Shown here one piece after another: positions 9,048-20,700 of a DNA stretch of 64,000 nt. The stretch comes from Cylindrotheca closterium. Taxonomy: Eukaryota; Bacillariophyta; Bacillariophyceae; Bacillariales; Bacillariaceae. The notes beneath the pieces were generated by a model. The model was given only the letters and a program-made list of their open reading frames with translations, ran no database searches and was not told the origin of the DNA. The DNA is taken from the NCBI GenBank assembly GCA_933822405.4, contig CAKOGP040002225.1, positions 54,301 through 118,300 on the forward strand, read 5' to 3'. Within the stretch, counting starts at the first letter, position 1. Each line of letters opens with the position of its first letter. Position numbers and translations under genes: made by a program.

Positions 9048-10616
9048 ATGGAAGAAACATTCACATGCGACACCTTTCGAAATTCCTGTGACGATCTCGA
9101 CGCCATTCTCTCCATCAACAGATACAACGAGCAATGGAAAGATGACGCAACTTGGATTTTAACTTCATCGTTTGTCATCCTGACTATGCAATCGGGCTTT
9201 GGTCTACTGGAAATTGGTGCCAGCACGGCAGGAAACGAAGTCAATACCATGCTGAAGAATGTTGCTGACATTTTATTCGGTGCACTTGCATTTTACTGCG
9301 TGGGATTTGGCGTTGCATATGGAGAGCCTTCGAACTTTTTCATGGGATTAGGAGATTTCTTTCCTGAGGGGGACGAGGTGGCTGTGGAGTCAGGTATTCT
9401 GTATGCTCGATACCTGTTTCAGCTGTCGTTTGCAGCGACATCAGCGACGATCGTCAGTGGTTGTATTGCCATGCGCATGCGTTTTATAGTCTACTGCATA
9501 TTCGCATTTTATGCCGTCGTCATATATTCCTTTGTTGCCCATTGGGTTTGGGCGCCGGGTGGTTGGTTGGGGGATCTGGGTTTTCATGACTTTGCTGGCG
9601 GAGCAGCAGTGCATTTGCATGGTGCTGTCAACGGGTTTGTTGCTATATTGTTCGTTGGATCACGACGTGGTCGCTTCGACGGCAGTCGACCAGAATCTGA
9701 CTTTGAAGAATCTAGTCCAATAAGCATGTTATTTGGGTTGTTCATGTTGTGGTGGGGTTGGATTGGTTTCAACTGTGGCTCTACATTTGGAATCGCCAAT
9801 GATAAGTGGATAGTAGCAGCTCGAGCAGGAGTCAACACTCTCAACGCATCGTCTGCGGGTGGAATCGTTGCTATGATATATACGGCCATTCGGTCCGGTG
9901 GAAAATATGTACATCCTTCGGATGTGGTGAATGGAATCTTGGGTGCTCTGGTAGCCAGTTCCCCGACATGTGCCACGTCCCATGGTTACGAGTCTCTCGT
10001 CATTGGAGCAGTTGGATCGTTAATCGCCAACTGGGTGAATAATACATTGATGAAGGAACGCCTTCACCTTGATGACCCTGTTGGGGCTATCGGTGTTCAC
10101 CTAGGTGGGGGGCTATGGGGCTGCATTGCAGTTGGTCTATTTGCCGATGCCAGCTTGCCTGGCGCTGGAATTGACAATTCGGGTTTATTCAGAGGTGGAG
10201 GTTTCGAACTCATGGGCAAACAACTGATTGGCATTGCAGCTATTTCTGCCTGGTCTCTGCTGACAATGCCTCCGTTTTTCTACATCGTTGGTGTTCTCTT
10301 CAGCAGAGACTGGAAGAACCCGCGCCTGGGACTACGTCACGAGTATGACAAGATGGACCCCAACGTCCATGGGTGTACCGAGGATCCAACTGACAAAATC
10401 AACGAGATGATCCGGCTAGCGCTGGCATTACGAGATCAAACTCACATCGGTGATAAGAGTCGAGTGGGGGTTCTAACTGGAATGACCGATGTTTCCGGAA
10501 GCTATAGGCACAATTTGAGTACCGGTAATCTGTCAGCGACAGCAGAGGAATATGCTGACTCCAAGCGCCAGGATACTGTACTAGAAGAATATGATTCGGG
10601 AGAGATATCATGTTGA
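9048..10616 (+). CDS. Ammonium transporter (AMT1-like), copy 2
   Basis: 522 residues, single exon. It has the same fold and motifs as copy 1: the WILTSSFVILTMQSGFG pore helix region at 36-52, HDFAGGAAVHLHG with D181 and H189, and DPVGAIGVHLGGG with the second twin-His at about 351. The start METFTCDTF-like segment matches copy 1, supporting the ATG at 9048. The C-terminal tail after the conserved RLGLRHEYDKMD block differs completely from the other copies (ends EEYDSGEISC), suggesting different regulation or trafficking. One TACCGGTA palindrome lies inside this coding region (10520-10527). Confidence 0.95.
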   Translation: MEETFTCDTFRNSCDDLDAILSINRYNEQWKDDATWILTSSFVILTMQSGFGLLEIGASTAGNEVNTMLKNVADILFGALAFYCVGFGVAYGEPSNFFMGLGDFFPEGDEVAVESGILYARYLFQLSFAATSATIVSGCIAMRMRFIVYCIFAFYAVVIYSFVAHWVWAPGGWLGDLGFHDFAGGAAVHLHGAVNGFVAILFVGSRRGRFDGSRPESDFEESSPISMLFGLFMLWWGWIGFNCGSTFGIANDKWIVAARAGVNTLNASSAGGIVAMIYTAIRSGGKYVHPSDVVNGILGALVASSPTCATSHGYESLVIGAVGSLIANWVNNTLMKERLHLDDPVGAIGVHLGGGLWGCIAVGLFADASLPGAGIDNSGLFRGGGFELMGKQLIGIAAISAWSLLTMPPFFYIVGVLFSRDWKNPRLGLRHEYDKMDPNVHGCTEDPTDKINEMIRLALALRDQTHIGDKSRVGVLTGMTDVSGSYRHNLSTGNLSATAEEYADSKRQDTVLEEYDSGEISC

Positions 10617-11631
10617 GAGCTACAGTATTGTCTAGAGAAGCGATACGGGAAAAGGTATTGAAGAAGGGCGCATTCCGTCCGACATTCGCATCACGAATGC
10701 AAGCACAACCAAACACTTGTACAAAGGAATGAATCAAACTCGAAACCGAGATGATGAATACAAATACATCGATCCTACTTTTGGGTTTAGGTACCACCTA
10801 TCTGGAGTACGCTAAGGACGCCCCTGTCATCACGATCAAATTGACATAATAGACGCATCTGGAAACTGTTTTCCAAAAAACACCTTTTCGGTCCAAACAT
10901 AGCAAATTTATAGCAAGAAATAACTCCTTTGTCGAACATGAGACTTGTTGATATGAGTTGATCGAATTATACTAATGATGCCCTATTCGTTGTATGTGTT
11001 GAAGGAATTATACTGTACCAAATCACGGAGAAGGCAGTGCCAGGAGTATTTCGCTATTTTAGTTTCAACAAACCAAACTTCATCGCAACTATGGTATTAC
11101 CTGGTAATTTATACCTTGCACCCTACCGTTACAACGAAGAGAAGACTTTGATACCCGAAGCATCAGACATGCAGCACCGGTACTGTTACCGGTACTCGCT
11201 CAGGTAGAAACAAAACAAATTTCAAGACCAACGCGGACGGCGAAGCATGAGATGGAATTTGGTTGGTTGCAATATTATATAAAGCTGATATATTATTCAT
11301 CAAAAAACGGGGACAGACATTATTTGTAGAAATACCTTTTGTGTCATGAATACATATAGGTATTTATCAATTTGAACATGTCGAACTTTGTTTTCTTTGG
11401 GGAGGAACTATTTTATATATTTTTCTACTTTGCACTTTTCTTCTTCCCAAGGCAACAATTTCGGAAGTTCATTTCACCTTCCGGCCATAAAAACAGAAAT
11501 ACCTGGCCCGGTGACAGTTGTCGGAAAGATAAGGCTTTGTTTCCGCATCTTTATCCATCGGAAGAATCAGGCACAATCAGACTACAGCGCCTCACAACAA
11601 TTTGAAGAAAGAAGCTACAACGTAGTCAAAG
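10617..11631. other. Intergenic between ammonium transporters 2 and 3
   Basis: About 1 kb without a supportable gene. It holds TACAGTATT at 10621-10629, directly after the copy-2 stop, and ACCGGTA-type motifs at 11176-11182 and 11187-11194. Copy 3 lacks the 22-base leader motif of copies 1 and 2. Confidence 0.5.
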
Positions 11632-13197
11632 ATGGCAGATTCGTTCACATGCGATTCTTTGGCTGGGTCTTGCGAGAAACTCGACAACCTCTTTTCAGTC
11701 AATGCATACAGTGAACAGTGGAAAGACGATGCAACCTGGATTCTTACGTCGTCCTTTGTGATCCTGACGATGCAGTCGGGCTTTGGACTTTTGGAAATCG
11801 GGGCAAGCTCAGCAGGAAACGAAGTGAATACCATGTTGAAGAATGTCGCTGATATTCTCTTTGGTGCACTTGCATTTTACTGCGTGGGATACGGAATTGC
11901 GTATGGTAGGCCTTCGAATTCTTTCATGGGATTAGGCGACTTCTTCCCGGATGGCGATGTCGATGCAGTGTCGTCGGGTATTCTGTATTCACGATACCTG
12001 TTTCAGCTATCGTTTGCAGCTACCTCGGCGACAATAGTCAGCGGGTGCATTGCCATGCGCATGCGTTTTGAAGTCTACTGTATATTCGCCTTCTATGCTG
12101 TCGTCATCTATTCGTTTGTTGCTCATTGGGTCTGGGCACCAGGTGGTTGGTTGTTTGAAATGGGTTTTCACGATTTCGCGGGGGGAGCAGCAGTTCATTT
12201 GCATGGTGCCGTCAATGGTTTGATTGCTATATTGTTTGTCGGGCCCCGACGTGGTCGCTTCGACGGCAGTCGACCAGCATCGGACTTTGAAGAATCCAGT
12301 CCAACAAGTATGTTGTTTGGTCTTTTCATGCTGTGGTGGGGGTGGATTGGCTTTAATTGCGGATCGACGTTTGGCATCACGAACGACAAGTGGATTGTTG
12401 CTGCCCGAGCCGGAGTTATCACACTCAATACCGCATCCGCTGGAGGGCTGACTGCGATGATTTACAGTCGATACCGCTCTGGTGGAAAGCACATTCACCC
12501 TGGTGATGTGGTGAATGGAATCTTGGGTGCGCTCGTCACGAGTTCCCCCACCTGTGCGACGACCCATACTTGGGATCCGCTTATCTTTGGAGCCCTTGGA
12601 TCTTTGTTCACCAACTTTATTAACGATACGGTGATGAAGAAGTGGCTCCAGCTTGACGATCCTGTAGGTGCAGTAGGTGTTCACTTAGGGGGTGGTATGT
12701 GGGGTTGTATTGCAGTTGGACTGTTTGCTGATAAAAACTTGACTGGCGCTGGCATAGACGTGTCTGGACTATTCAGAGGTGGTGGTTTTGAGCTGATGGG
12801 TCGACAGCTGATAGGAATTGTTGCTATTTCTGGTTGGTCAATGTTGACGATGCCTCCTTTTTTCTACCTTGTTGGCGTACTCTTCAGCAGAGACTGGAAG
12901 GACCCCCGAAAGGGGCTTCGTCATGAATTTGTTCAAATGGATCGTCACATCCATGGGTGCACTGAAGATCCAACTGACCTTATCACTGTGGAGATCCAGA
13001 AAGCTTTGGAATTGCGAGACTCGCTCATGGTGAGTCATCGTAGGACTGAACAAGGTATGCTTACTGGAATAAGAATAAGCAATGTGCGGCAGATCCACAC
13101 ACACAACTTGAATATACCATCGGGAAATGATGATGATCTTGATGCAACCGCGAGCCCTGACTCAGCAAGCAATACGTCACAGGAGGAAACGATATGA
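11632..13197 (+). CDS. Ammonium transporter (AMT1-like), copy 3
   Basis: 521 residues, single exon, same orientation as copies 1 and 2. It contains WILTSSFVILTMQSGFG, HDFAGGAAVHLHG (first twin-His) and DPVGAVGVHLGGG (second twin-His). The N-terminus MADSFTCDSLAGSCEKLDN keeps the paired cysteines. The tail is again distinct (TTP-free, Asp/Ser/Thr-rich end TASPDSASNTSQEETI). Paralogues of this kind often differ in affinity or nitrogen response, but the sequence alone does not show which does what. Confidence 0.95.
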   Translation: MADSFTCDSLAGSCEKLDNLFSVNAYSEQWKDDATWILTSSFVILTMQSGFGLLEIGASSAGNEVNTMLKNVADILFGALAFYCVGYGIAYGRPSNSFMGLGDFFPDGDVDAVSSGILYSRYLFQLSFAATSATIVSGCIAMRMRFEVYCIFAFYAVVIYSFVAHWVWAPGGWLFEMGFHDFAGGAAVHLHGAVNGLIAILFVGPRRGRFDGSRPASDFEESSPTSMLFGLFMLWWGWIGFNCGSTFGITNDKWIVAARAGVITLNTASAGGLTAMIYSRYRSGGKHIHPGDVVNGILGALVTSSPTCATTHTWDPLIFGALGSLFTNFINDTVMKKWLQLDDPVGAVGVHLGGGMWGCIAVGLFADKNLTGAGIDVSGLFRGGGFELMGRQLIGIVAISGWSMLTMPPFFYLVGVLFSRDWKDPRKGLRHEFVQMDRHIHGCTEDPTDLITVEIQKALELRDSLMVSHRRTEQGMLTGIRISNVRQIHTHNLNIPSGNDDDLDATASPDSASNTSQEETI

Positions 13198-13835
13198 GGA
13201 CCATGGATGCATCCACTGATTTTAGTAAACAAGAGATCATCGAAATTGGATGACATGGAGTTTTTAACCGTTAAGGATGGTCCAGAATGAATTTGGTCGA
13301 CAAACAATCATCTGAAACGGGTGTCCTGGGAAGCAAACACATGTTGTTGCCGTTTAGACATAGATAAGAATCATAGCCAAGAAGCTTCACCGGGTTAGAT
13401 TTCGACTGCATGGCGATCTCCTGTACGCGACGCTTAAGTGGCCGAGATTCGTAAAGGTGCGAGGATTCTCGAAACAAAGGCAGAGATGAAGCAATCAAGG
13501 TACAGTAGTGTAGTAATATATTCAATATGTGAGTAATGAGATATGAGGAACTCTGAGTAGTCGATTAGTTGGTCCGTCCGTCGTATGCACGGAGAACTCA
13601 TGGTGAGAAATGACGAATAAGTGACGTTTATTGACGCTTCGGGGCACATCATACAAACATAACATCACCCCTTGACCACGGAGATAGGGATCCTTGGTCG
13701 TCGGCCTAACAAGATTACTGCGACAACTCACAGGGGATTGAACTGCACTTCGAGTTGAAAGTCCGACGAAGCGGCAAAACTGAATCAAAACTTGAAGTTG
13801 AACCACCAATCAATCGTTGAGCTATCTTCGCTACG
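13198..13835. other. Intergenic between AMT cluster and chorismate mutase
   Basis: No supportable gene on either strand. One TACAGTA at 13501-13507. The minus-strand frames here are short and lack recognisable content. Confidence 0.5.
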
Positions 13836-15038
13836 ATGAGACCACTATCAAACTGCAAGCCAATTCCAAGCGTCTGTTTGACCTTATTACTAATTGCAGC
13901 TAGCTCCTTTAATACATGTCCTTGCGAAGCTTTGGCATCTTCGCCATCCTCTTCGCAACCTCCAAGATCAACATATTCTCCTTTTTCATGGCGTGGCAAC
14001 TCGGCCATTTCCACTTCAAGTCTGCAAGCTACAAATGTAAATACCGATGCTACCACTAGTAGCACCGCCACAAGTGACGAAGATCAAGTCAAGACAACCG
14101 ACGTCCTGTCCCTAGATTCGATCCGTGACTCACTGATTCGACTGGAAGAAACCATCATCTTTGCCTTGATCGAACGTGCTCAGTATCGGCAAAATCAGGT
14201 TGTCTACATGAAAAAGCATGATTTGGTAACTCCGCCAGGAAGCGTTGTTCCAGAAGGATTGGAAGATGAACCTTTGTCTTTGTTGGAATATTTGTTGATT
14301 GGAACGGAAACGTTGCATTATGCCGTTCGTCGTTACACTTCCCCCGAAGAGAATGCCTTTTTCCCCGATCGCCTTCCAAACGAAAAGATCATGGAAGAGT
14401 TGGAATACCCCACTCTGTTGTCTGATGTTGGTGCGGCTATAGATGTCAATTTCAACGAAATCTTGATGAAGAAATACCTCGAGATCGTCGTCCCATCCAT
14501 TGCTCGTGCTGGAGATGATGAACAACACGGATCAACAGTTTTGTGTGATGTTGCTGTCTTACAAGCCCTATCAAAACGTGTTCACTATGGAAAGTTCGTA
14601 GCAGAATCCAAGTATATGTGTGACCCAGAGGGATACCAACGCTTGGTAGACGCAGGTGATGCTGATGGCGTGATGGAATTGCTGACCAACTCGGTCGTCG
14701 AAGCCAAGGTCTTGCGACGTGCTCGCTTGAAGGCGGCAACTTATGGTCGCGAGCCTCTTTTGGCCGATATGCAAGTCATGGAGACTTCGAAAGACCACAT
14801 CAACTCCATTCTCGCTGCAGCTGCTGCAGCTGCTGTGGTTGGTGCCATGGAAGCCTTGGGAGCTGATCCTGATGGCAACAACAGCGGTAAGATTTGTCCT
14901 TCGACAGTCGAATCTGTCTACAGAGACATTATCATTCCTTTGACGAAGGATATCGAAGTTGCCTACCTTTTCCTAAGATGTGGAAAAGATCCACCACCTC
15001 AATTCGCCCCTGATCGCATGAGTACTGATGAGGTTTAA
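13836..15038 (+). CDS. Chorismate mutase, eukaryotic AroQ type, probably plastid
   Basis: 400 residues, single exon. It converts chorismate to prephenate, the branch step to phenylalanine and tyrosine. The all-helical eukaryotic AroQ fold is visible from about residue 90: SLDSIRDSLIRLEETIIFAL (helix 1, with the conserved Arg and Glu), then FPDRLPN, and near 240 DVAVLQALSKRVHYGKFVAE, the hallmark segment with catalytic Arg/Lys of the yeast and plant enzymes. The last helix ends VAYLFLRC. The first 30 residues are hydrophobic (VCLTLLLIAASSF), consistent with a signal peptide followed by a transit peptide, as expected for plastid aromatic amino-acid synthesis in diatoms. An alanine-rich insertion lies around 324-333. 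It converges with the DUF1997 gene 160 bp downstream. Confidence 0.9.
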   Translation: MRPLSNCKPIPSVCLTLLLIAASSFNTCPCEALASSPSSSQPPRSTYSPFSWRGNSAISTSSLQATNVNTDATTSSTATSDEDQVKTTDVLSLDSIRDSLIRLEETIIFALIERAQYRQNQVVYMKKHDLVTPPGSVVPEGLEDEPLSLLEYLLIGTETLHYAVRRYTSPEENAFFPDRLPNEKIMEELEYPTLLSDVGAAIDVNFNEILMKKYLEIVVPSIARAGDDEQHGSTVLCDVAVLQALSKRVHYGKFVAESKYMCDPEGYQRLVDAGDADGVMELLTNSVVEAKVLRRARLKAATYGREPLLADMQVMETSKDHINSILAAAAAAAVVGAMEALGADPDGNNSGKICPSTVESVYRDIIIPLTKDIEVAYLFLRCGKDPPPQFAPDRMSTDEV

Positions 15039-15198
15039 CAGAGAGACAAGAAGGTCCATGTAACACGACAGCATTTTCCTGTAACTCTTCATTGTTCAGC
15101 CTTTTTGGTTGCTCTATGCAATGCTAGCAAATGCTGTATCTTGTCAATTGATCATCTCTAAACTACAAGCTTGAGCACGAATTCATTTTAAAATTTTT

Positions 15199-16035
15199 TT
15201 ACTGTTGTTCCTGCTTTTGCTTTGCTGTTGTTTCCAGAAACTCTTGATACTTTTTTCTCGCTCCTTGTTCAAAACTTCGAATGGCAAACTTGACAATGGT
15301 TTCGTTGATGGAATCGCTGGCCATTTTGAGAGCGGGCTCAGGAAGCATTCTCATTGGTGGTGGCAATATGCCTTGCGTTGCAAAGGAAATCTTTCCCTCC
15401 ACTCCCTTGCCATCCAAGGTTGGCTTTAATTCTCCATCCACGTCAATTTGAATGCCCAGCGAAGACGCAGATATCCCTACCCCAGGCAATAGTTGAATAT
15501 TAGGATCAAATCCCACTGATTGCAAGGAGAAAGTTGGCATATTGTTGTTGCCACCGTCCTTCTGGGTCCACATCTTCATATCCACACTGGGTGCGAGTTG
15601 AATCGTGACGAATTGCAGCTTCATGGTTTGCAACCGATACAAGTTATTATTCAGCTCAGTCATTAATGATTCGTCCCAGATGGATACAGCCAATCCCCGA
15701 CCATCCGACAGCCATTCCGAGATCTGCTCCAAATTTTCCTTCTTATTATCTTGACCGTTGCTTCCGCTACTTTGAGTATTCAACACTGTGACAAGTTTGG
15801 CAGACGATCCAAATTCCACAGCTCCCTGGAATCGATTGAGCTTGAAATAGGGACCATTTCGAGATAAAAGCTCTTTCCGACGACTTTCTCGGTCAGGTGA
15901 CGAGGCTTCCATTTGCAGTCGGGTGTTGACAATGATGGACGGGGATGATGATGGCACGGAGGGAGCAAAGGCATCAGACGCCAAAAGTAGGCTGCTCCAT
16001 AGTGCTGCAATATATAGGATGGTACTTTTCTTCAT
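15199..16035 (-). CDS. DUF1997 family protein, plastid-targeted
   Basis: 278 residues, single exon. A signal peptide (residues 4-20) runs into SDAFAPS at 20-26, the diatom plastid-import motif with Phe after the cleavage site. The mature part matches the cyanobacterial/plant DUF1997 family: an initial beta strand (LNRFQGAVEFGSS), a central SVDMKMWTQ-like strand, a VGFDPN segment, and the conserved PPPMRMLPEPALKMASDSIN followed by a basic helix near the C-terminus. Function in the family is not established; association with plastid membranes or lipid handling is speculation. It is tail-to-tail with the chorismate mutase gene. Confidence 0.8.
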   Translation of the reverse strand: MKKSTILYIAALWSSLLLASDAFAPSVPSSSPSIIVNTRLQMEASSPDRESRRKELLSRNGPYFKLNRFQGAVEFGSSAKLVTVLNTQSSGSNGQDNKKENLEQISEWLSDGRGLAVSIWDESLMTELNNNLYRLQTMKLQFVTIQLAPSVDMKMWTQKDGGNNNMPTFSLQSVGFDPNIQLLPGVGISASSLGIQIDVDGELKPTLDGKGVEGKISFATQGILPPPMRMLPEPALKMASDSINETIVKFAIRSFEQGARKKYQEFLETTAKQKQEQQ

Positions 16036-16461
16036 TGTTGCCTTATTCTAATGGTGGAAGGTGTTTCTGTTGCAACAGGAATAAAGATGATTTTGTGGCT
16101 TTCTTGAATCTGATGGATGAGAGGAGTGCAAGAATTACGAGACGAGGATCGAGTGATGTGCGGGAACGAACTAATAAGAAATACCTTTGGTGAGTCATTC
16201 GTTTGGGACTTTGCAAGTTCTTTTCTGATTTTTCTGGGGCACCAATTTGGAACAAATTGGTACACGTTCTGTAGCTCCCCCGATAAGGCTCGAAAAGGGT
16301 GACGTATGAGGAATGAGGATACACTTTCGTCGTGGAAGTCGGCGTCTGAATCCTCTTCAGGAAGTTGTACAAACACTGCTCTTCTGATCGTTTGACATCA
16401 GCAGTCGCCACAATACTAGTATACACATCCACCAAGGATCTATTAGCGAAAGAAGCAAAAA

Positions 16462-17454
16462 ATGATTGTCTTTATCGTAGGATGGATTGGTACATTCTTC
16501 GGCCACTTTGTCGAATATATCCCACCAGGTCTCATTTTGAGTTTGGCTGCTGGTCGCATCGAAAAGGCCAAGTACTGGGATGCTTACACTAAGGAATTTA
16601 TCGGGAGCATGATGATGATTGCCTTCACCTTTTCTGCTGGAAAGTGGATCGGTAAAGAAATGTGGGAATTGGCCTGGGCTTGGCATGTTGTCGGTGTGAT
16701 TGCCGCTGATTACTTTGGTGGAGGTCAACAAGTCAACCCCGCTGTCACCGTCAGTATGTGGGCTTTGGCCAAGATCGACTACACTGAAGCATTCGTTCGT
16801 ATCGCTGGACAAATGGGCGGAGGTATGGTTGCTTTCCCTGTCTTCCATATCATTTCTGAAATGTTGAATTTGGAACCCTTCGGTGGACCCGAATTCAAGA
16901 TTGCATCCAATGCCGAGGCCTTTCTTTCTGAGTTCGGTGCCATGTTCTTGTTGATGTGGGCCATTTACCTTGTGAGTACCTACACTGCTGGAGCCGCATC
17001 ATTGTCATTGGTGTCGATCATCGAAATCTCATCTTGTTTGTCTTTTTTCCCTATTTTTTCGTCAATCTGTCACGACAAAAAATAACTTCAACTTTTCACA
17101 AAATGTGCTTACTTCGTTCATCAGCTCAACTGGGAATTCAACTTTGGAGAGTACCACTACTGGATCAAACAATTCTTGACGGCCGTCGCCATTCGTGCCC
17201 TCATTGAATTCTTCCCCACTGCTGGACCTGCCATCAACCCCATGTTGGGTACCTGTTGGGGCGCCTTTGGCACTAGCGGCAACTTTGAATTCCCTTCGGA
17301 CAATGAGCATTACTTTGTCTACTGGGTGGCACCCTGTGTCAGCGCCGTTTTGGCCAGTGCCACCTGGGGCATGTACAACGGGGACCTAGTCTTTGGGACC
17401 AGGATGCCCGTTGGTCCACTCAAGTCGAAAGTGAAGAAGGCGAAGAAGGCATAA
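16462..17454 (+). CDS. MIP-family channel (aquaporin-like) with NPA and NPM boxes
   Basis: Two exons, 16462-16971 and 17125-17454. The intron 16972-17124 starts GTGAGT and ends CAG in phase 0, giving 279 residues. Six membrane helices are visible. The first half-helix motif is QQVNPAVTVS (NPA at 92-94) and the second is GPAINPMLGTC (NPM at 208-210). In classical water channels the second box is NPAR, the Arg forming the selectivity filter; here the next residue is Leu. The basic tail KVKKAKKA resembles SIP-type MIPs of internal membranes. Substrate cannot be called: water, a small neutral solute or a gas are all possible. The ORF continues past the donor for about 38 codons before a stop, so intron retention would truncate the last third. 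Confidence 0.85.
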
Positions 17455-17781
17455 AGATTGCAACTGCACACTATACTACAGTAGTAGTTTACAAAACTGT
17501 ATAAAGTACATAGGAGTTCTTTGTGACTGTTATTCTATGATGCAAAGATATTCGTTTTCTATATTAAGATACACTTCACCACTAATCGCTTCTCACTGAC
17601 TGACTGACTCACTCAAAAGGTTGATTGAATCAAAGTAGTCACGATGAAAAATATGCGAAACGCAATGGCGCCACCATACCTCTCCGGACGAGAATAAAAC
17701 CGAATAACAGTATAGTGGATCCATCCTCTACCTCCCATTGCACCTCTACTGCCAATACTGGTCGTTAGGAAAAAAGGGGAA
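17455..17781. other. Intergenic between MIP and ATPase genes
   Basis: No gene. TACAGTA at 17477-17483 and a short GACT/CTGA repeat near 17600-17615. Confidence 0.5.
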
Positions 17782-20700
17782 ATGGATCAGCATGTTGGCA
17801 ACGGCCGAACTTCCGCTTCACTGAAACATGGAGATGAATTTACAGCGTCTACTAGTGGTGGTGCCACCAAGAACTCAGTGAAAGGAGAGCTATCAGGGGA
17901 ATTCGAACCCAGCAAACCAATAGGGCCTGCTGGCCGGAAAGAAAGCTATCATTTACAAGAACTGACGATCAATAAACTCAAGTTTGATTCCCTTGGATTG
18001 ATTGGAAGAAAGAGAGAACGAGATTGTCTGAAACGATGTTATAGGCGGATGATGGGACACGAAGAAGGCTCATCAAGCAAGAGCAGCGATGAAAATGACA
18101 GCAAGGTTCAAGGAAATAATGACAAGACAAAGGGGAGACGGGAGCTGATATTCATCCAAGGGCCAAGCGGGGTGGGGAAAACGACGATAGCCAACACTCT
18201 GAAGCGCGACATTGCAAAAGAGGAGTCTGGTTTGTTTGTGAACGGGAAGTTTGACCTGAGCCATTCGGAAGAGCCTTATTCTGGAATTGCACAGGCTCTT
18301 GGTCAAATATGTGTTGCGATAAAGAAGCAAGAAGTCATGAGGAAAAGGAAGAACCCATTGGGTGAAGATGAACCAAGCACTGGAGCTATTACCGAGAAAG
18401 CTGACTTTGCAACTGAGCTCATCTCAGCGCTAGGCAGTGAAGTGCACTTGCTGGTAAAGCTGGTACCACAACTCGAAATGATTGTACCAGACTTATCAGA
18501 GGAATCACCAGAACCTTTCTTTGATGCTGATGCTGGACGAAATCGCTGGGCTTTTGCCTTTCGTGTGCTGATGCGGGCCATGACCTCCTGCTTTGCCCCC
18601 ATTGTTATTTTGTTGGACGATCTCCAATGGGCAGATGCATCATCACTTGAACTCATAGAATCCTTGATATCCGATGAGGAAAATTCGAATGCTCTTATGA
18701 TAGTAGGATGCTTTCGTCCCGAAGAAGTCGGTGAGGACAATTACTTGGCTGAAACTGAACGGAGGTTGGAAAAGAAAGTTGCAGCGGTCCAATACAGTTT
18801 CACTGTAACCAGCTTGGAATTGGACAACTTGAATGTGGATGAAACACATGAGATGATTATGGAGTTGCTCAACGATGACGACGAAGATCACTCAAGGGGG
18901 TTGGCAGTGATCTGCCACGAACGCACAATGGGAAATCCCTACTTCTTAATCGCCTTACTGGGCATGTTGGAGGAAGAGGGCCTTCTTGAATTCCAATTTG
19001 CGCTACTCCAGTGGATATGGAATGAAGATGACATTTCGTACAAGACCATGTCCACCACAAGTATCGTCGATCTACTGCAGCGACAAATGAAAAAGCTACC
19101 GCAGAACGTACAGCTGATGCTTCAATATGCCGCTTGCCTTGGATCTTCAATACGGGTCTCGACTCTAGAAGTCTTGTGGGACACGCATGCGGTAGCAGTT
19201 TTGGGGGAAAGAAGCGAAGATCTTTCTAGACTTTTTGGAGAATTAGAAGATGCTGCCCATTTCATCGAGTATTTTGGCGTCAAATCGTTTCGCTTCGTTC
19301 ACGATGAGGTCAGGGAGGCAGCATTGTCATTAGCAGCCGAGGATACTGTCAGCTTTCAATTTGCAGTCGGTTCCAGCCTTTTTCATGACTTTGGTGTCGA
19401 TGGACTGGATGAATTGCTATTTGAAGTGGCAAATCTCATGAACAAAGGCAGTCTGGAGACCAGTGTCGAGCTTGCCAACTTGAACTTGAAGGCAGCAGAA
19501 CAGGCAAACAAGATGGCAGCTTTTTCGAGTGCTTTAATGTACGTGTCGAAAGGTATCGACTTGCTACCTGTCGACAGATGGACAAACAATTATGACATGA
19601 CCTTGCGGTTGTGCACACTTGGCGCAGAGCTGGCGTTTGCGTTACGACAGAAAACGACAGTTGAGAAATTCTGCAAGGAAGTGTTGTCCCAAGCATTTTG
19701 TACAGAGATGGAAAAGTTTCCCATCAACTTGACAAAATGTCTAACACTGTATACAATGGACGAAAATACAAACGAATCCATTGATCTTTGTCTCGATGTG
19801 CTTGCCGAGCTTGGTTCGCCGCGATGGAATATGGCAGTTATTTCCATGGGATCTAGTGTACCGCTGCTGAAGGCAATCGAAACAGCAAAGACTTTAGAGA
19901 AGGAGGAATATCAGGCTTTGCCGAAAATGGAAGACCCTCAACTACTTTCAATTGTTCATCTTCTTGTTCGGTTGACGTACATTGCTCGTGTATCTGAAAA
20001 ACCAGTCATTGTCGACTTGTGTACAACTCAAATTGTTCGGTGAGTAGCTTTGATGAGAGTGGGCGTCCAATAGTTGTTTGCGATTTGTTCTCACCTTTCC
20101 ATGGTTGAATTCGATCAGAATGACATTGAAGTATGGTGTTTCGGCTGAAAGTGGTGTCGGATTTGCAAATCTAGGTTTGCTAGCTGCATCCGTTTTTGGA
20201 GACTACGAGGTTGCATGCTTCTTTGCTGAAGTCAGTGGCTTGCTGCAATCAATCGTACCGTCAAAGTACTCCGAGTCTGATGTGTTGGCCACGTCATGCC
20301 AGCTTGCTTTACCACATACAAAATCATTCTCCGATTGCTTGAGCCCAGCCTTGAGAGGCTATCAACTTGGAATGCAGGCTGGTAATTTGAATGGAGCCAT
20401 GTGGTGTCTCATGACGCATTCGTTAATGTATCCGTATCAAATGGGAAAGCCTCTTTTGGGAATTCTTGAAAATTGTTCAAAGACTTTGCATCAGATACAA
20501 GACCTCCGGCAGAAAGATCAGCATCTCATCACAAGAATGTTCTGGCAAATGGTACTGAATCTCACCGGGAAATCCAAAGGAAAAACCAATTTACGAGGTG
20601 CAGCATTTAATGAAGAGAAGAAACAAACCGTGACTGCATTGGAAAGGGCCTATCTGGATGCTTTCCGGTTGCAACTGATGATATTTTTCGGAGAATATAA

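Noticed and set aside
7559..10042. Long antisense and alternate-frame ORFs across the ammonium transporter genes
   Set aside because: They repeat in all three paralogues only because the coding strand is conserved; their own sequences are low in conserved motifs and lack separate promoters.
12007..12684. 225-codon minus-strand ORF inside AMT copy 3
   Set aside because: Shadow of the conserved transporter frame; the sequence has no recognisable domain.
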